A stretch of 64,000 bases of DNA from Cryobacterium sp. HLT2-28 (GTDB lineage Bacteria; Actinomycetota; Actinomycetes; Actinomycetales; Microbacteriaceae), in the NCBI RefSeq assembly GCF_004402495.1, contig NZ_SOFH01000020.1, forward strand, positions 1 through 64,000, read 5' to 3'. The notes under the pieces were generated by a model, which was not told where the DNA came from, ran no database searches, and saw only the letters and a list, made by a program, of their open reading frames with translations. The position numbers were made by a program, and so were the translations under genes. Numbering within the stretch: position 1 is the stretch's first letter; every line of letters begins with the position of its first letter. Positions 10,201-17,550 of the stretch are shown in pieces.

Positions 10201-10644
10201 CGCCGCGGCGATGAGCTCGTCGACGTCGCGGGACGGCGCACTGGACCCCAGGACCGGCACGCCGGCAGCGATCGCGTGCTCCTTGGCGGTGACCTTGTTG
10301 CCGGCCATCTCGAGCACCTGCTCGCCCGGGCCGATGAAGGTGATGCCGGCTTCACGGGCGGCGCGGGCCAGTTCGGGGTTCTCGGAGAGGAACCCGTAGC
10401 CGGGGTAGATGGCGTCGGCGCCGCACTCCTTGGCCACCCGGATGATCTCGCTCACGGTGAGGTACGCCCGCACCGGATGCCCGGGCTCGCCGATCTGGTA
10501 CGCCTCGTCGGCCTTCAGCCGGTGGAGAGAGTTGCGGTCTTCGAACGGGAACACGGCCACCGTTTTGGCGCCGAGCTCATACGCCGCACGAAACGCACGA
10601 ATCGCGATTTCTCCGCGGTTGGCAACAAGAATTTTCGTGAACAT
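7240..10644 (-). CDS. pyc: Pyruvate carboxylase
   Basis: Biotin enzyme that carboxylates pyruvate to oxaloacetate, replenishing the TCA cycle. The 1134-residue single chain has the expected order: biotin carboxylase (starts FTKILVANRGEIAIRAF, with a GGGGRGMR ATP loop), carboxyltransferase (DTTFRDAHQSLLATRVRT) and C-terminal biotinyl domain with EAMKME, in which Lys1098 is the predicted biotin site. ATG 10644 is chosen since AAAGGT lies upstream and the conserved N-terminus begins there; the frame extends nine codons further. It is divergent from the parA-like gene at 10722. Confidence 0.97.
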   Translation of the reverse strand: MFTKILVANRGEIAIRAFRAAYELGAKTVAVFPFEDRNSLHRLKADEAYQIGEPGHPVRAYLTVSEIIRVAKECGADAIYPGYGFLSENPELARAAREAGITFIGPGEQVLEMAGNKVTAKEHAIAAGVPVLGSSAPSRDVDELIAAAEEIGFPIFAKAVAGGGGRGMRRVAKMSELRGSLEEAMREANSAFGDPTMFLEQAVLRPRHIEVQILADTTGATVHLFERDCSVQRRHQKVIEIAPAPNLSDEIRQRLYADAVAFAKSIGYVNAGTVEFLLDTVGERAGQHVFIEMNPRIQVEHTVTEEVTDVDLVVAQIRIAAGETLADLGLTQDKIQLRGAALQCRITTEDPTMGFRPDTGKITTYRSPGGAGVRLDGGTINPGAQISPHFDSMLAKLTCRGRDFSSAVTRSKRALAEFRIRGVSTNISFLQAVLDDPDFAAGNLSTSFIDERPELLRGRASKDRGTKILNWLADVTVNKPNGVPITLLNPAEKLPKLDLSIAAPAGSRQRLQLLGPTGFAADLRAQKALAVTDTTFRDAHQSLLATRVRTRDLVAVAPYVARMTPELLSIEAWGGATYDVALRFLGEDPWERLASLREALPNINVQMLLRGRNTVGYTPYPVEVTHAFVREAADTGVDIFRIFDALNDVSQMRPAIDAVLATGTSVAEVALCYTGDLLDPAEPLYTLDYYLRLAEQIVESGAHILAIKDMAGLLRPAAAEKLVGALRERFDLPVHVHTHDTPGGQLATLLAAARAGADAVDVASAPMAGTTSQPSASSLVAALAHTERDTGISLKAVCDLEPYWEDVRRVYHPFESGLRAPTGRVYTHEIPGGQLSNLRTQAVALGLADDFELIEDMYAAANNILGRVPKVTPSSKVVGDLALYLAAVRADPADFAENPGNYDVPDSVIGFMAGELGDLPGGWPEPFRSKVLAGRNIRIGVTELTADERGALDKDSLTRRAMLNQLLFPAPTRQYEQIRELFGDLSVLDTVDYLNGLQQGTEHAVEIARGVRLYVGLEAISEADDKGMRTVMTTLNGQLRPVFVRDRSITVSTKAAEKADANRPGQVAAPFSGVVTLQVEEGDTIEAGQSVASIEAMKMEAAITSPISGVVDRVAIPKTQQVDAGDLLVVVRPR

Positions 10645-10721
10645 GCAGACCTTTCGAGCGTGGAGCCGCACACAGCTGACGGTTAGGTTCTCCCAGACTA
10701 GTGAAGGTAACGTATCTACTT

Positions 10722-11528
10722 GTGCACGTACTAAGCGTTAGCTCCCTCAAGGGAGGAGTAGGCAAGACCACGGTGACCCTTGGTCTGGCGTCTGCTGCCT
10801 TCGCCCGCGGCGTACGAACCCTGGTTGTGGACATTGATCCCCAGTCGGATGTCTCGACCGGCATGGACATCGAGGTGACCGGCCACCTGAACATCGCCGA
10901 CGTCCTCGCGTCGCCCAAGGAGAAGGTCGTTCGCGCGGCCATTGTGCCGAGCGGGTGGACCCGCGGCCGTCAGGGCACCATCGACGTGATGATCGGCAGC
11001 CCGTCCGCGATCAATTTCGACGGGCCGCACCCCAGCATCCGTGACATCTGGAAGCTGGAAGAGGCGCTGTCCACGGTCGAGAAGGACTACGACCTCGTCC
11101 TCATCGACTGCGCCCCCTCCCTCAACGCACTGACCCGCACCGCCTGGGCGGCCAGCGACCGCGTCGCCGTGGTCACCGAGCCCGGCTTGTTCTCCGTCGC
11201 GGCGGCTGACCGCGCCCTGCGGGCGATCGAAGAGATCCGGCGTGGCCTGAGTCCTCGCCTCCAGCCTCTCGGCATCATCGTCAACCGGGCCAGGACGGCC
11301 TCACTCGAGCACCAGTTCCGGATCAAGGAACTCCGCGACATGTTCGGTCCGCTCGTGCTCAGCCCCCAGCTTCCCGAGCGCACATCGCTCCAGCAGGCGC
11401 AGGGCGCCGCGAAGCCGCTGCACACCTGGCCGGGTGACAGCGCCCAGGAGATGGCCCGCTACTTCGACCAGCTGCTCGAGCGGGTGCTGCGCACGGCGCG
11501 CATCGGCGAATACGCCGAACAGCACTGA
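10722..11528 (+). CDS. parA: ParA-family ATPase
   Basis: ParA-like Walker ATPase of 268 residues. It begins MHVLSVSSLKGGVGKTT, with the deviant Walker A at residues 10-17, then DIDPQSD (Walker A') and VLIDCAPS (Walker B). No ParB gene or parS-like site is adjacent, so a role in chromosome partition is not shown; positioning of other cargo is equally possible. I chose GTG 10722 because the conserved sequence starts there; GTG 10701, seven codons earlier, is the alternative. It is divergent from pyc and convergent with a MerR gene. Confidence 0.82.
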   Translation: MHVLSVSSLKGGVGKTTVTLGLASAAFARGVRTLVVDIDPQSDVSTGMDIEVTGHLNIADVLASPKEKVVRAAIVPSGWTRGRQGTIDVMIGSPSAINFDGPHPSIRDIWKLEEALSTVEKDYDLVLIDCAPSLNALTRTAWAASDRVAVVTEPGLFSVAAADRALRAIEEIRRGLSPRLQPLGIIVNRARTASLEHQFRIKELRDMFGPLVLSPQLPERTSLQQAQGAAKPLHTWPGDSAQEMARYFDQLLERVLRTARIGEYAEQH

Positions 11529-11545
11529 CACCCCGGACAGCAAAA

Positions 11546-11561
11546 ACCGCCCGGCGGCGGT
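11546..11561 (-). terminator. Rho-independent-like terminator of the merR gene
   Basis: ACCGCC-CGGC-GGCGGT forms a six-bp stem with a four-base loop. Read on the minus strand it is followed by a run of five U (the A run at 11542-11546 on the plus strand), 45 bp after the merR stop. Confidence 0.55.
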
Positions 11562-11605
11562 GCCAGGCGGCGGGACGTGCGGGTGAAGGCGCAGTGCGGA
11601 AAGGG

Positions 11606-12157
11606 TCAGGAGACCTTGCGGCTGGTCCTGCGGGCGGCGAGCTCGTCGGACGGGTCGATGGTCTGGGTGTCCAGTTCGACGAGACTGGTCTCGACCTCAC
11701 GAAGCACCTTGCCGACGGCGATGCCGAAGACACCCTGGCCGCGGCTGACGAGATCGATGACCTCGTCGTTCGAGGTGCACAGGTAGACGCTCGCGCCGTC
11801 GCTCATCAGCGTGGTCTGGGCCAGGTCGCTGACGCCGGATTCGCGCAACTGGTTGACGGCGGTGCGGATCTGCTGCAGGGAGATGCCGGTGTCGAGCAGT
11901 CGTTTGACGAGTTTGAGAACCAGGATGTCCCGGAAGCCGTAGAGGCGCTGGGAACCCGATCCGGCGGCGCCACGCACCGTCGGCTGGACGAGTTCGGTGC
12001 GGGCCCAGTAGTCGAGCTGGCGATAGCTGATGCCGGCGGCCCTGGCTGCCACGGCGCCACGGTAACCGGAATGTTCGTCGAGTTCCGGCATCCCGTCGGT
12101 GAAGAGGAGACCGAGTCCGTAACGGGAGGCGTCGTCTCGTTGGTTGAGCTCACTCAT
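11606..12157 (-). CDS. MerR-family transcriptional regulator (Rv1830-type)
   Basis: DNA-binding regulator of 183 residues with a MerR winged helix at about residues 35-90 (AARAAGISYRQLDYWAR, then GSQRLYGFRDILVLKLVKRL). The C-terminal region has no metal-binding cysteine pattern. Two MerR genes beside a GarA-like FHA gene match the conserved mycobacterial order Rv1827-Rv1828-Rv1830, and this gene occupies the Rv1830 place. ATG 12157 has GAGAGG upstream; a 16-codon upstream extension is less likely. It is separated from ftsR by 174 bp, so it may have its own promoter. Targets are unknown. Confidence 0.85.
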   Translation of the reverse strand: MSELNQRDDASRYGLGLLFTDGMPELDEHSGYRGAVAARAAGISYRQLDYWARTELVQPTVRGAAGSGSQRLYGFRDILVLKLVKRLLDTGISLQQIRTAVNQLRESGVSDLAQTTLMSDGASVYLCTSNDEVIDLVSRGQGVFGIAVGKVLREVETSLVELDTQTIDPSDELAARRTSRKVS

Positions 12158-12331
12158 ACGATCGCCTCTCGGGGGTGTCTGCGATGCCGATGATCGCTGT
12201 GTCAACGCTACCGAGGCGAACCGCCCTGATCAATGACATCCGCTCGACCAAAATCGGCGTGTCGGATGCAAGGAAGACTCGGGTCGATCGCGGCGGCACT
12301 CTTCGAGCGGCGTCGGTCTCCAGTGTATGGC

Positions 12332-13030
12332 TTATTTAGTGAGACGCCCCAGCGCGGAGCGGATCAGACTCCCGCGAATCACCTCGAGCTGGCCGGCGAT
12401 TTCGACCGCCATCTCGGCGGCCTTCGCCCGGCTGGAGGCGTCCTTCCGGCGCGACAGCGGCACCAGGGCGCTTTCGATTAGGCCGAGTTCCCGCTCGGCG
12501 GCTCCGCGGAAACCGCGGAGGTGCCTCGGTTCGATGCCGCTGCGCTGCAGTTCCACGAGGGCACGCAGCACACCGAGCGCGTCCTCCCCGTAGACGTCGG
12601 CCGGGAGGATGATCGAGGCGGAGACGGCATCGTGCAGGAGCGTGGCGGCGGCCCCCGCTTCGCGCAGGAGTTCGTCCCTGCTCAGCCGGCGCACGTTGGA
12701 CAGCATCGAGGGGCCGGGGGTCACTCCGCCGGGCAGGGTGGGGGTGAGACCGTTGTCGATGTCTTCCAGGTAGCCGCGAATGACCTTCAACGGAAGGTAA
12801 TGATCACGCTGCATCAACAGGATCAAACGCAGCCGGTCGAGGTCCCCCGCGCAGAACTTGCGGTAACCGGATTCGGTCCGTGCCGGGGAGACGAGTTTCT
12901 GTTCCTCGAGGAAACGCAGCTTGGATGGCGTGAGTTCGGGGAACTCAGGGGTCAGCCGGGCCAGCACCTGTCCGATGCTCAAGAGTGACGTCGCGCCCGG
13001 CTGCCGTGCCTGGGCAGAGGACGCGGGCAC
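12332..13030 (-). CDS. ftsR: MerR-family regulator, FtsR-like
   Basis: 232-residue MerR-type regulator with an N-terminal winged helix (LSIGQVLARL...TPSKLRFLEEQKLV, about residues 17-47). Its position directly after a GarA-type gene matches Rv1828 of mycobacteria and FtsR of Corynebacterium glutamicum, the latter reported to activate ftsZ; the same role here is inference. The start is GTG 13030, sharing one base with the garA stop (TAGTG), which implies translational coupling. The C-terminal half is predicted helical and carries no recognisable ligand motif. Confidence 0.83.
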   Translation of the reverse strand: MPASSAQARQPGATSLLSIGQVLARLTPEFPELTPSKLRFLEEQKLVSPARTESGYRKFCAGDLDRLRLILLMQRDHYLPLKVIRGYLEDIDNGLTPTLPGGVTPGPSMLSNVRRLSRDELLREAGAAATLLHDAVSASIILPADVYGEDALGVLRALVELQRSGIEPRHLRGFRGAAERELGLIESALVPLSRRKDASSRAKAAEMAVEIAGQLEVIRGSLIRSALGRLTK

Positions 13031-13518
13031 TAGTCGCTCGCCAGTGGCGAAAGGTCGAGCCGCGAGGCGTAGAACGTCAGCCGGAACTTGCCGACCTGGA
13101 CCTCGGCGCCGTCGTGCAGCTGGGCCGAATCGATCCGGACACCGTCGAAGTAGGTGCCGTTGAGCGAAACGAGGTCTTTCACCTCGAACGTGCGGCCGTG
13201 GCGGAGGAACTCGGCGTGCCGCCGTGAGACAGTGACATCGTCAAGGAAGATGTCCGCATTGGGGTGACGGCCGACAGTGGTGACGTCGGCGTCCAGCAGG
13301 AAGCGCGCCCCCGAATTCGGTCCACGACGCACGACGAGCAGTGCCGACCCCGAGGGGAGGGCCGCGATGGCCTCCTGTTCCTCCGTCGTGACGTCGCCGT
13401 CGAGGGCGGCCAACTGCGCCGCGAACTCCTGGCTGAACGTCATCGTCGTGTCGGTGTTGGCGAAGTTTTCGGGCGTGCCCTTGCGCTGGGGTTCATTCGT
13501 CTTTTTGGAATCAATCAC
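13030..13518 (-). CDS. garA: FHA-domain protein, GarA/OdhI-type
   Basis: Phosphopeptide-binding regulator. In related actinobacteria it is phosphorylated by PknG/PknB on an N-terminal Thr pair and then controls 2-oxoglutarate dehydrogenase and glutamate metabolism. The 162-residue protein has the FHA core with GRHPNADI (Arg84), VSRRH (Ser98, His101) and SLNGTY (Asn120). The segment NTDTTMTF (21-28) aligns with the ETTSV phosphorylation motif, with the Thr pair at 24-25. Gene order pgsA-garA-ftsR with a 10-bp gap and a one-base overlap suggests one transcript. Confidence 0.92.
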   Translation of the reverse strand: MIDSKKTNEPQRKGTPENFANTDTTMTFSQEFAAQLAALDGDVTTEEQEAIAALPSGSALLVVRRGPNSGARFLLDADVTTVGRHPNADIFLDDVTVSRRHAEFLRHGRTFEVKDLVSLNGTYFDGVRIDSAQLHDGAEVQVGKFRLTFYASRLDLSPLASD

Positions 13519-13528
13519 CGTACACCTC

Positions 13529-14191
13529 CTACTGGTCCAGCGTATCGGATTGAGCGGACGATTTTACCCGCGAAAGCCGAATCACCCTGGCGGCTTCAAT
13601 TGCGTAGATTATGCCCGCCCACCAGTAAAGAAAGGCTCCCCAGATCCCGAATGCCCAGCCCACCGGACCAGACCACCAGGCCAGCATCGGGAAGGCCTGG
13701 CCGAGCATGATCATGGGCAGCGCGTAGAACAGGCAGAAGGTGGCGAGTTTGCCGAGCTGATGCACGGGAAGCGGCCCGAAACCGAAGTTGGCCAGGACGA
13801 CGCCGAGGCCGAGGAGAAAGACATCCCGGCCGACGACGACGAGCACGATCCACCAGGGAACCAGTCCGCGGGAGGCGAGCCCGAGCAGCGCCGCGAAGAT
13901 GTACAGGCGATCGGCGGCCGGGTCGAGCAGTTGACCGAGCCTGGTGACCTGGTCGAACCGCCTGGCGAGGAACCCGTCGAGGAAGTCGGAGGCTGAAGCC
14001 ACGACGAGCACGAGCAACGCCCAGGAATCCTCGCCGCGGATCAACAGGACGAGGAAGACGGGAACCAGGGCCAGCCGCAGCATGCTGAGGAGATTGGGCA
14101 GCGTGGCCACCCTCGAACTTGCCTGTCGTTCCTCTGCCCCGCTCACAATTCCCGAGTCTACCGAGGCGCTCCCCGCAGCGGAGCGCGGCAT
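13529..14191 (-). CDS. pgsA: CDP-alcohol phosphatidyltransferase (PgsA-like)
   Basis: Integral membrane enzyme of phospholipid head-group transfer, probably phosphatidylglycerophosphate or cardiolipin synthesis. The CDP-OH-P signature DGx2ARx8Gx3Dx3D is complete as SDFLDGFLARRF...GQLLDPAAD (Asp69, Asp72, Asp90, Asp94), followed by hydrophobic helices. ATG 14191 lies four bases after the ku stop; GTG 14146 has a slightly better Shine-Dalgarno (GGGA) and would shorten the protein by 15 residues. Substrate alcohol cannot be assigned from sequence. It precedes garA by 10 bp. Confidence 0.85.
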   Translation of the reverse strand: MPRSAAGSASVDSGIVSGAEERQASSRVATLPNLLSMLRLALVPVFLVLLIRGEDSWALLVLVVASASDFLDGFLARRFDQVTRLGQLLDPAADRLYIFAALLGLASRGLVPWWIVLVVVGRDVFLLGLGVVLANFGFGPLPVHQLGKLATFCLFYALPMIMLGQAFPMLAWWSGPVGWAFGIWGAFLYWWAGIIYAIEAARVIRLSRVKSSAQSDTLDQ

Positions 14192-14195
14192 CCCG

Positions 14196-15071
14196 TCAAC
14201 CCGCCGATGCGCCGGTGCGGGGCTCCGCGTCGCCTCTCCCCGGCCGCGCACGGCTGGCCGTTTCGGACTTGGCACGGCTGCGCTCGACGCTTCGCCGGAG
14301 GGCCTCCATCAGGTCGAGCACTTCCCCGCCGCCTTCCGCGCCCTGCTCGCCCTCTCCGGACAAGCGGCCGAAGGTGACGCTGGTGTCGACCGTGTCGCCG
14401 GCCGCGAGCTTCGCCTCGATCAGCTCCCGTAGCTGGTCCTGGAAGTCGTCCCGGAAGTCTCCAGGCGAGAAGTCGGAGGCGAATGATTCGACCAGTGCCG
14501 CCGACAGGTCCAATTCCTGGGCCGAAATGCGCACCTCCGCGTCGAGGGCGGGGAAATCCGCCACCCGGATCTCGTCCGCCCAGAGCAGGGACTGCAGCAG
14601 CAGCACATCGCCGCGCACGCGGAGCGCCCCGAGCCGGGTCTTCTGGCGCAGGGCGAATCGCACGATCGCGGTGCGGTCCGTCGCCTGCAAAGCGTGCCGC
14701 AGCAGCACATACGCCTTCGGCGATGAACCGTCCGGTTCGAGGTAATAGCTGCGCTCGTAGGTCATCGGGTCGAGTTGTTCGCTCGGCACGAACTCGACCA
14801 CGTCGATCTCACGGCTCCGCTCGGCCGGCAGGGAAGCCAGGTCGGCGTCGGTGAGGATCACCGTGCGGTCACCATCGTCCCAGGCCTTGTCGATGTGGGC
14901 ATAGTCCACGACCTGCCCGCAGATTTCGCAGCGGCGCTGGTAACGGATGCGCCCGCCGTCCTTGTCGTGCACCTGGTGCAGTGCGACATCGTGGTCCTCG
15001 GTGGCGCTGTAGACCTTGACGGGCACATTGACGAGTCCGAAGGTGATCGCGCCCTTCCAAATCGATCTCAT
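14196..15071 (-). CDS. ku: Non-homologous end-joining protein Ku
   Basis: Homodimeric DNA-end-binding ring protein that recruits LigD. The 291-residue length and core (MRSIWKGAITFGLVNVPVK at the start, then the CEICGQ region and the KAYVLLRHAL segment) are typical of bacterial Ku. The C-terminal tail after about residue 255 is rich in Arg, Ser, Glu and Ala, as in other actinobacterial Ku extensions. ATG 15071 matches the conserved N-terminus and has TGGGGG upstream; an in-frame 50-codon extension lacks homology. The likely partner ligD lies 2.5 kb away on the opposite strand. Confidence 0.95.
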   Translation of the reverse strand: MRSIWKGAITFGLVNVPVKVYSATEDHDVALHQVHDKDGGRIRYQRRCEICGQVVDYAHIDKAWDDGDRTVILTDADLASLPAERSREIDVVEFVPSEQLDPMTYERSYYLEPDGSSPKAYVLLRHALQATDRTAIVRFALRQKTRLGALRVRGDVLLLQSLLWADEIRVADFPALDAEVRISAQELDLSAALVESFASDFSPGDFRDDFQDQLRELIEAKLAAGDTVDTSVTFGRLSGEGEQGAEGGGEVLDLMEALRRSVERSRAKSETASRARPGRGDAEPRTGASAG

Positions 15072-15213
15072 GCCCCCAGTGAACACCGGTTGCCCGCGCC
15101 AGGCTAGCGGCCTGGCCCGCCGAGGCAGCCGAGTCGGCCCAGCGGCCCGCAGGGCGACCGAGCGGCTCCGGTGGTCGGGCCTGTCGGGACCCGTGAATGA
15201 ATCTTCGAATAAG

Positions 15214-15222
15214 TTATCCACA
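15214..15222 (+). promoter_or_regulatory. Perfect DnaA-box-like 9-mer
   Basis: TTATCCACA, the consensus DnaA box, lies in an AT-richer stretch between ku and the DUF222 gene, 51 bp before that gene's start. It is a single copy, so it is not an origin; it could be a DnaA-responsive promoter element or chance. Confidence 0.35.
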
Positions 15223-15272
15223 AGTAGTGACCAACACTCACATTTGTGTTCGTGTTTTGGTATCTTCGTGGC

Positions 15273-17201
15273 ATGGACTCACCGGCAGAGCAATGCAGAC
15301 AGGCAGCGGATGCCGTCGCCCGCCTGGGCTGCTCCAGCGCCGACTACGAGGCCCTGACGGATGCCGCGGCGCTGGCCGGTCAAAAAGACATCGCCACCGC
15401 ACGCCGGTTGCTGGAGACCCGGGCCGCGTGGATGGCCGCGACCATCGCCGACCGGTCCCGCCCGGAGTTGGGCCACTCGGGCCTGGCCGCGCAGCAGGGG
15501 TTCCTCTCCCCGGAGGCGATGATCCAGAAGGTCACCGGCGCAAGCAAGAACGAAGCATTCAAGCTCGTCGCCGTCGGCACGATGCTCGCCCAGGCCGAGG
15601 CCGCCGACCGGCAGGCCGCAGACGGCCTCGAGTCGCCCGGTGTTGACGGGACCGGTGCGGGCGGGACCGGCGCTGACGGGACCGGCGCTGACGGGACCGG
15701 CGCTGGCGGGACCGGTGTCGATGGGGGTGCGGGCGGCGACTCGGGCGGCCCGGGTAGTTTCCCGCCCGATCCGGCCGGTGCCGGGTCGTGGCAGGCGCCG
15801 ATCGCTCGCGCCGTGACCGCCGGGACCCTCTCCGTCGACGCCGCCGAGTCGATTCGGAAGGGCCTGGGCGATATCGATACCGCCGTCACCGCCGACAGAC
15901 TCGGCACCGCCCTCAGCCGGCTGCTCGCCGAAGCCGGTCAGTTGAACGCGGACCAATGCTTCACCCGCGCCCGAAGGATGCGCGACGACCTCGATCAGGC
16001 CGGCATCGCCGCGAGGGAGAAGCAGGCCCACGACGACCGGTTCCTCAAGGTTTACCGCCTCGCCGACGGCAAGGTCCGCCTGCACGGGCTCTTCGCCCCC
16101 GAGGATGGCGAGTTCGTGCTCTCCACCTACGACTCGATCACCAGCCCCAGACGCGGCGGGGTGCGCTTCGTGGACAAGAAACGCAAAGCCTGGGCCAAGG
16201 CCGTCCAGGACGACCCCCGCAGCACCGCGCAGATCGCCGCGGACTCGTTCGTGCAACTACTCAAGATTGCCGGCGAAGTCGACCCCGGCCAGATGCTCGG
16301 CGGCCGCCGCCCCGCCGTGCGCATCATCGTCACCCAAAAAGACCTCACCAACGCCGCCCACACTAACACCGGCACCGGCGCCAACACCGGCACCAACACC
16401 GGCACCGGCGGCGCGTCGGACGGACAGGCCGGCACATCCCCCTCAACACCAGTTACACCATGGAAACGCGGCGCCACCGGAGCACCTGAAACGCCGGGAG
16501 CGCCGGGAGCGCCGGAGACATCAGATGCCCGGCCAATTCGGGCGGTCAGACCTGACACGGCCGCTCTCTTCAACCAGCGCAGCCAACCCGAGGGTCCCAG
16601 CGAGCCCGACCTGTCCGGCCAGCCCGCCGAGACCGGTCACTCGGGCCAACCGAGCCAGACCCGCCCGTCCAGCCAACCCAGCCAGCCCGTTCAGCCGGGA
16701 CAACCGGGGACGGCCGTGGTCCTCGCGACCGGGCACGGGTCCATCGAGGGCAGTCCCGCTCCAATCTCCCTCGCCACCGTCGAACGGCAACTCTGCGACA
16801 CCGGCTACCTCGGAATCCTCTTCGACAACACGGGTCAACCTATCGACGTCGGCAGGGAACAACGTCTCTTCACCCCGGCCCAACGCACCGCCATGGGCGC
16901 CCGCGACGGCGGCTGCGTCTGGCCCGAGTGCGACCGGCCACCCGCCTGGACCGAAGCCCACCACCTCAAAGAGTGGCTCCTCGAACACGGCTACACCGAC
17001 CTCGCCGACGGAGTCTGCCTCTGCCACCCCCACCACCTGCTCCTCCACAACACGGGCTGGACCATACTCCGGGGCGGGGACCAGTACTGGCTGAAGCCGC
17101 CGGTCTCGGTCGACCCGAAACAGATGCTCATCCCCCTCCCCAGCAAGACCCACCGCCAACTCGACCGGGGCACGCCAACCCGGAACCGGGACACCGACTG
17201 A
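15273..17201 (+). CDS. DUF222 / HNH endonuclease-domain protein (13E12 family)
   Basis: 642-residue member of the multi-copy actinobacterial DUF222-HNH family of unknown function. The N-terminal DUF222 helical region is interrupted by a Gly-Thr-Gly-Ala-Asp repeat tract (about 125-150). A second low-complexity linker rich in Thr, Gly, Pro and Ser covers about 363-485. The C-terminal HNH domain shows CVWPECDRPPAWTEAHHL and CLCHPHH, giving the paired Cys and His zinc and catalytic positions. ATG 15273 starts the conserved part. It sits between ku and ligD, facing ligD's direction. Whether it cuts DNA, and whether it is mobile, is unknown. Confidence 0.85.
   Translation: MDSPAEQCRQAADAVARLGCSSADYEALTDAAALAGQKDIATARRLLETRAAWMAATIADRSRPELGHSGLAAQQGFLSPEAMIQKVTGASKNEAFKLVAVGTMLAQAEAADRQAADGLESPGVDGTGAGGTGADGTGADGTGAGGTGVDGGAGGDSGGPGSFPPDPAGAGSWQAPIARAVTAGTLSVDAAESIRKGLGDIDTAVTADRLGTALSRLLAEAGQLNADQCFTRARRMRDDLDQAGIAAREKQAHDDRFLKVYRLADGKVRLHGLFAPEDGEFVLSTYDSITSPRRGGVRFVDKKRKAWAKAVQDDPRSTAQIAADSFVQLLKIAGEVDPGQMLGGRRPAVRIIVTQKDLTNAAHTNTGTGANTGTNTGTGGASDGQAGTSPSTPVTPWKRGATGAPETPGAPGAPETSDARPIRAVRPDTAALFNQRSQPEGPSEPDLSGQPAETGHSGQPSQTRPSSQPSQPVQPGQPGTAVVLATGHGSIEGSPAPISLATVERQLCDTGYLGILFDNTGQPIDVGREQRLFTPAQRTAMGARDGGCVWPECDRPPAWTEAHHLKEWLLEHGYTDLADGVCLCHPHHLLLHNTGWTILRGGDQYWLKPPVSVDPKQMLIPLPSKTHRQLDRGTPTRNRDTD
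15645..15719 (+). repeat. 15-bp tandem repeat, five copies
   Basis: Unit GRCGGGACCGGYGCK is repeated five times in frame inside the DUF222 gene and encodes the Asp/Gly-Gly-Thr-Gly-Ala tract. A sixth, decayed copy lies just upstream. It is a candidate variable-number locus that would not shift frame. Confidence 0.85.
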
Positions 17202-17550
17202 CCGGCAACTCGTCCCGGGCACGCCGACCCGGGACGGGGACGCGGACGGACCGGCCGCGTCACCGGGTCCCCGACCGGCAGCGCCGCCGGCGAGTGAGGT
17301 CGCCGAGATCATGGCATCGGGCCCTGGCTGGCTCGACCACTGCAAGCTCCCGGCCCTCGGCAGGCACAACCACCGCAAGTTCCCGGCCCTCGGCGGACTC
17401 GAGTACCAGGGCGGGCTCGCCTGGCGGCGGGGTCGCCTGGGGGCGGGCTCGCCTGGCGGCGGGGTCGCCTGGGGCCGGGGTCGCCTGGCGGCGGGACGGC
17501 ACGACATCGGCCCACTAGCCGCGGACGGGGCGCGAGTGCATGCTAGTGCC
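17202..17550. other. 349-bp intergenic region before ligD
   Basis: It contains no supported gene. It holds two near copies of an AAG(C/T)TCCCGGCCCTCGGC motif (about 17344-17361 and 17377-17394) and then a 16-bp tandem repeat (17409-17488). The frame of ligD is open across most of it but shows no homology, so it is not counted as coding. Confidence 0.6.
17409..17488. repeat. 16-bp tandem repeat upstream of ligD
   Basis: Five units of (G/C)GGCGGG(C/G)TCGCCTGG alternate between two variants, so the array can also be read as a 32-bp unit. It ends 62 bp before the ligD start and may overlap its promoter or leader. Confidence 0.8.

Noticed and set aside
15072-15221. 50-codon N-terminal extension of Ku
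   Set aside because: The extension is Arg/Pro-rich and non-conserved; MRSIWKGAI is the standard Ku start.
17311-17550. 80-codon N-terminal extension of LigD
   Set aside because: It translates a GC-rich tandem repeat, has no resemblance to LigD and lacks a ribosome-binding site; the conserved domain begins after ATG 17551.
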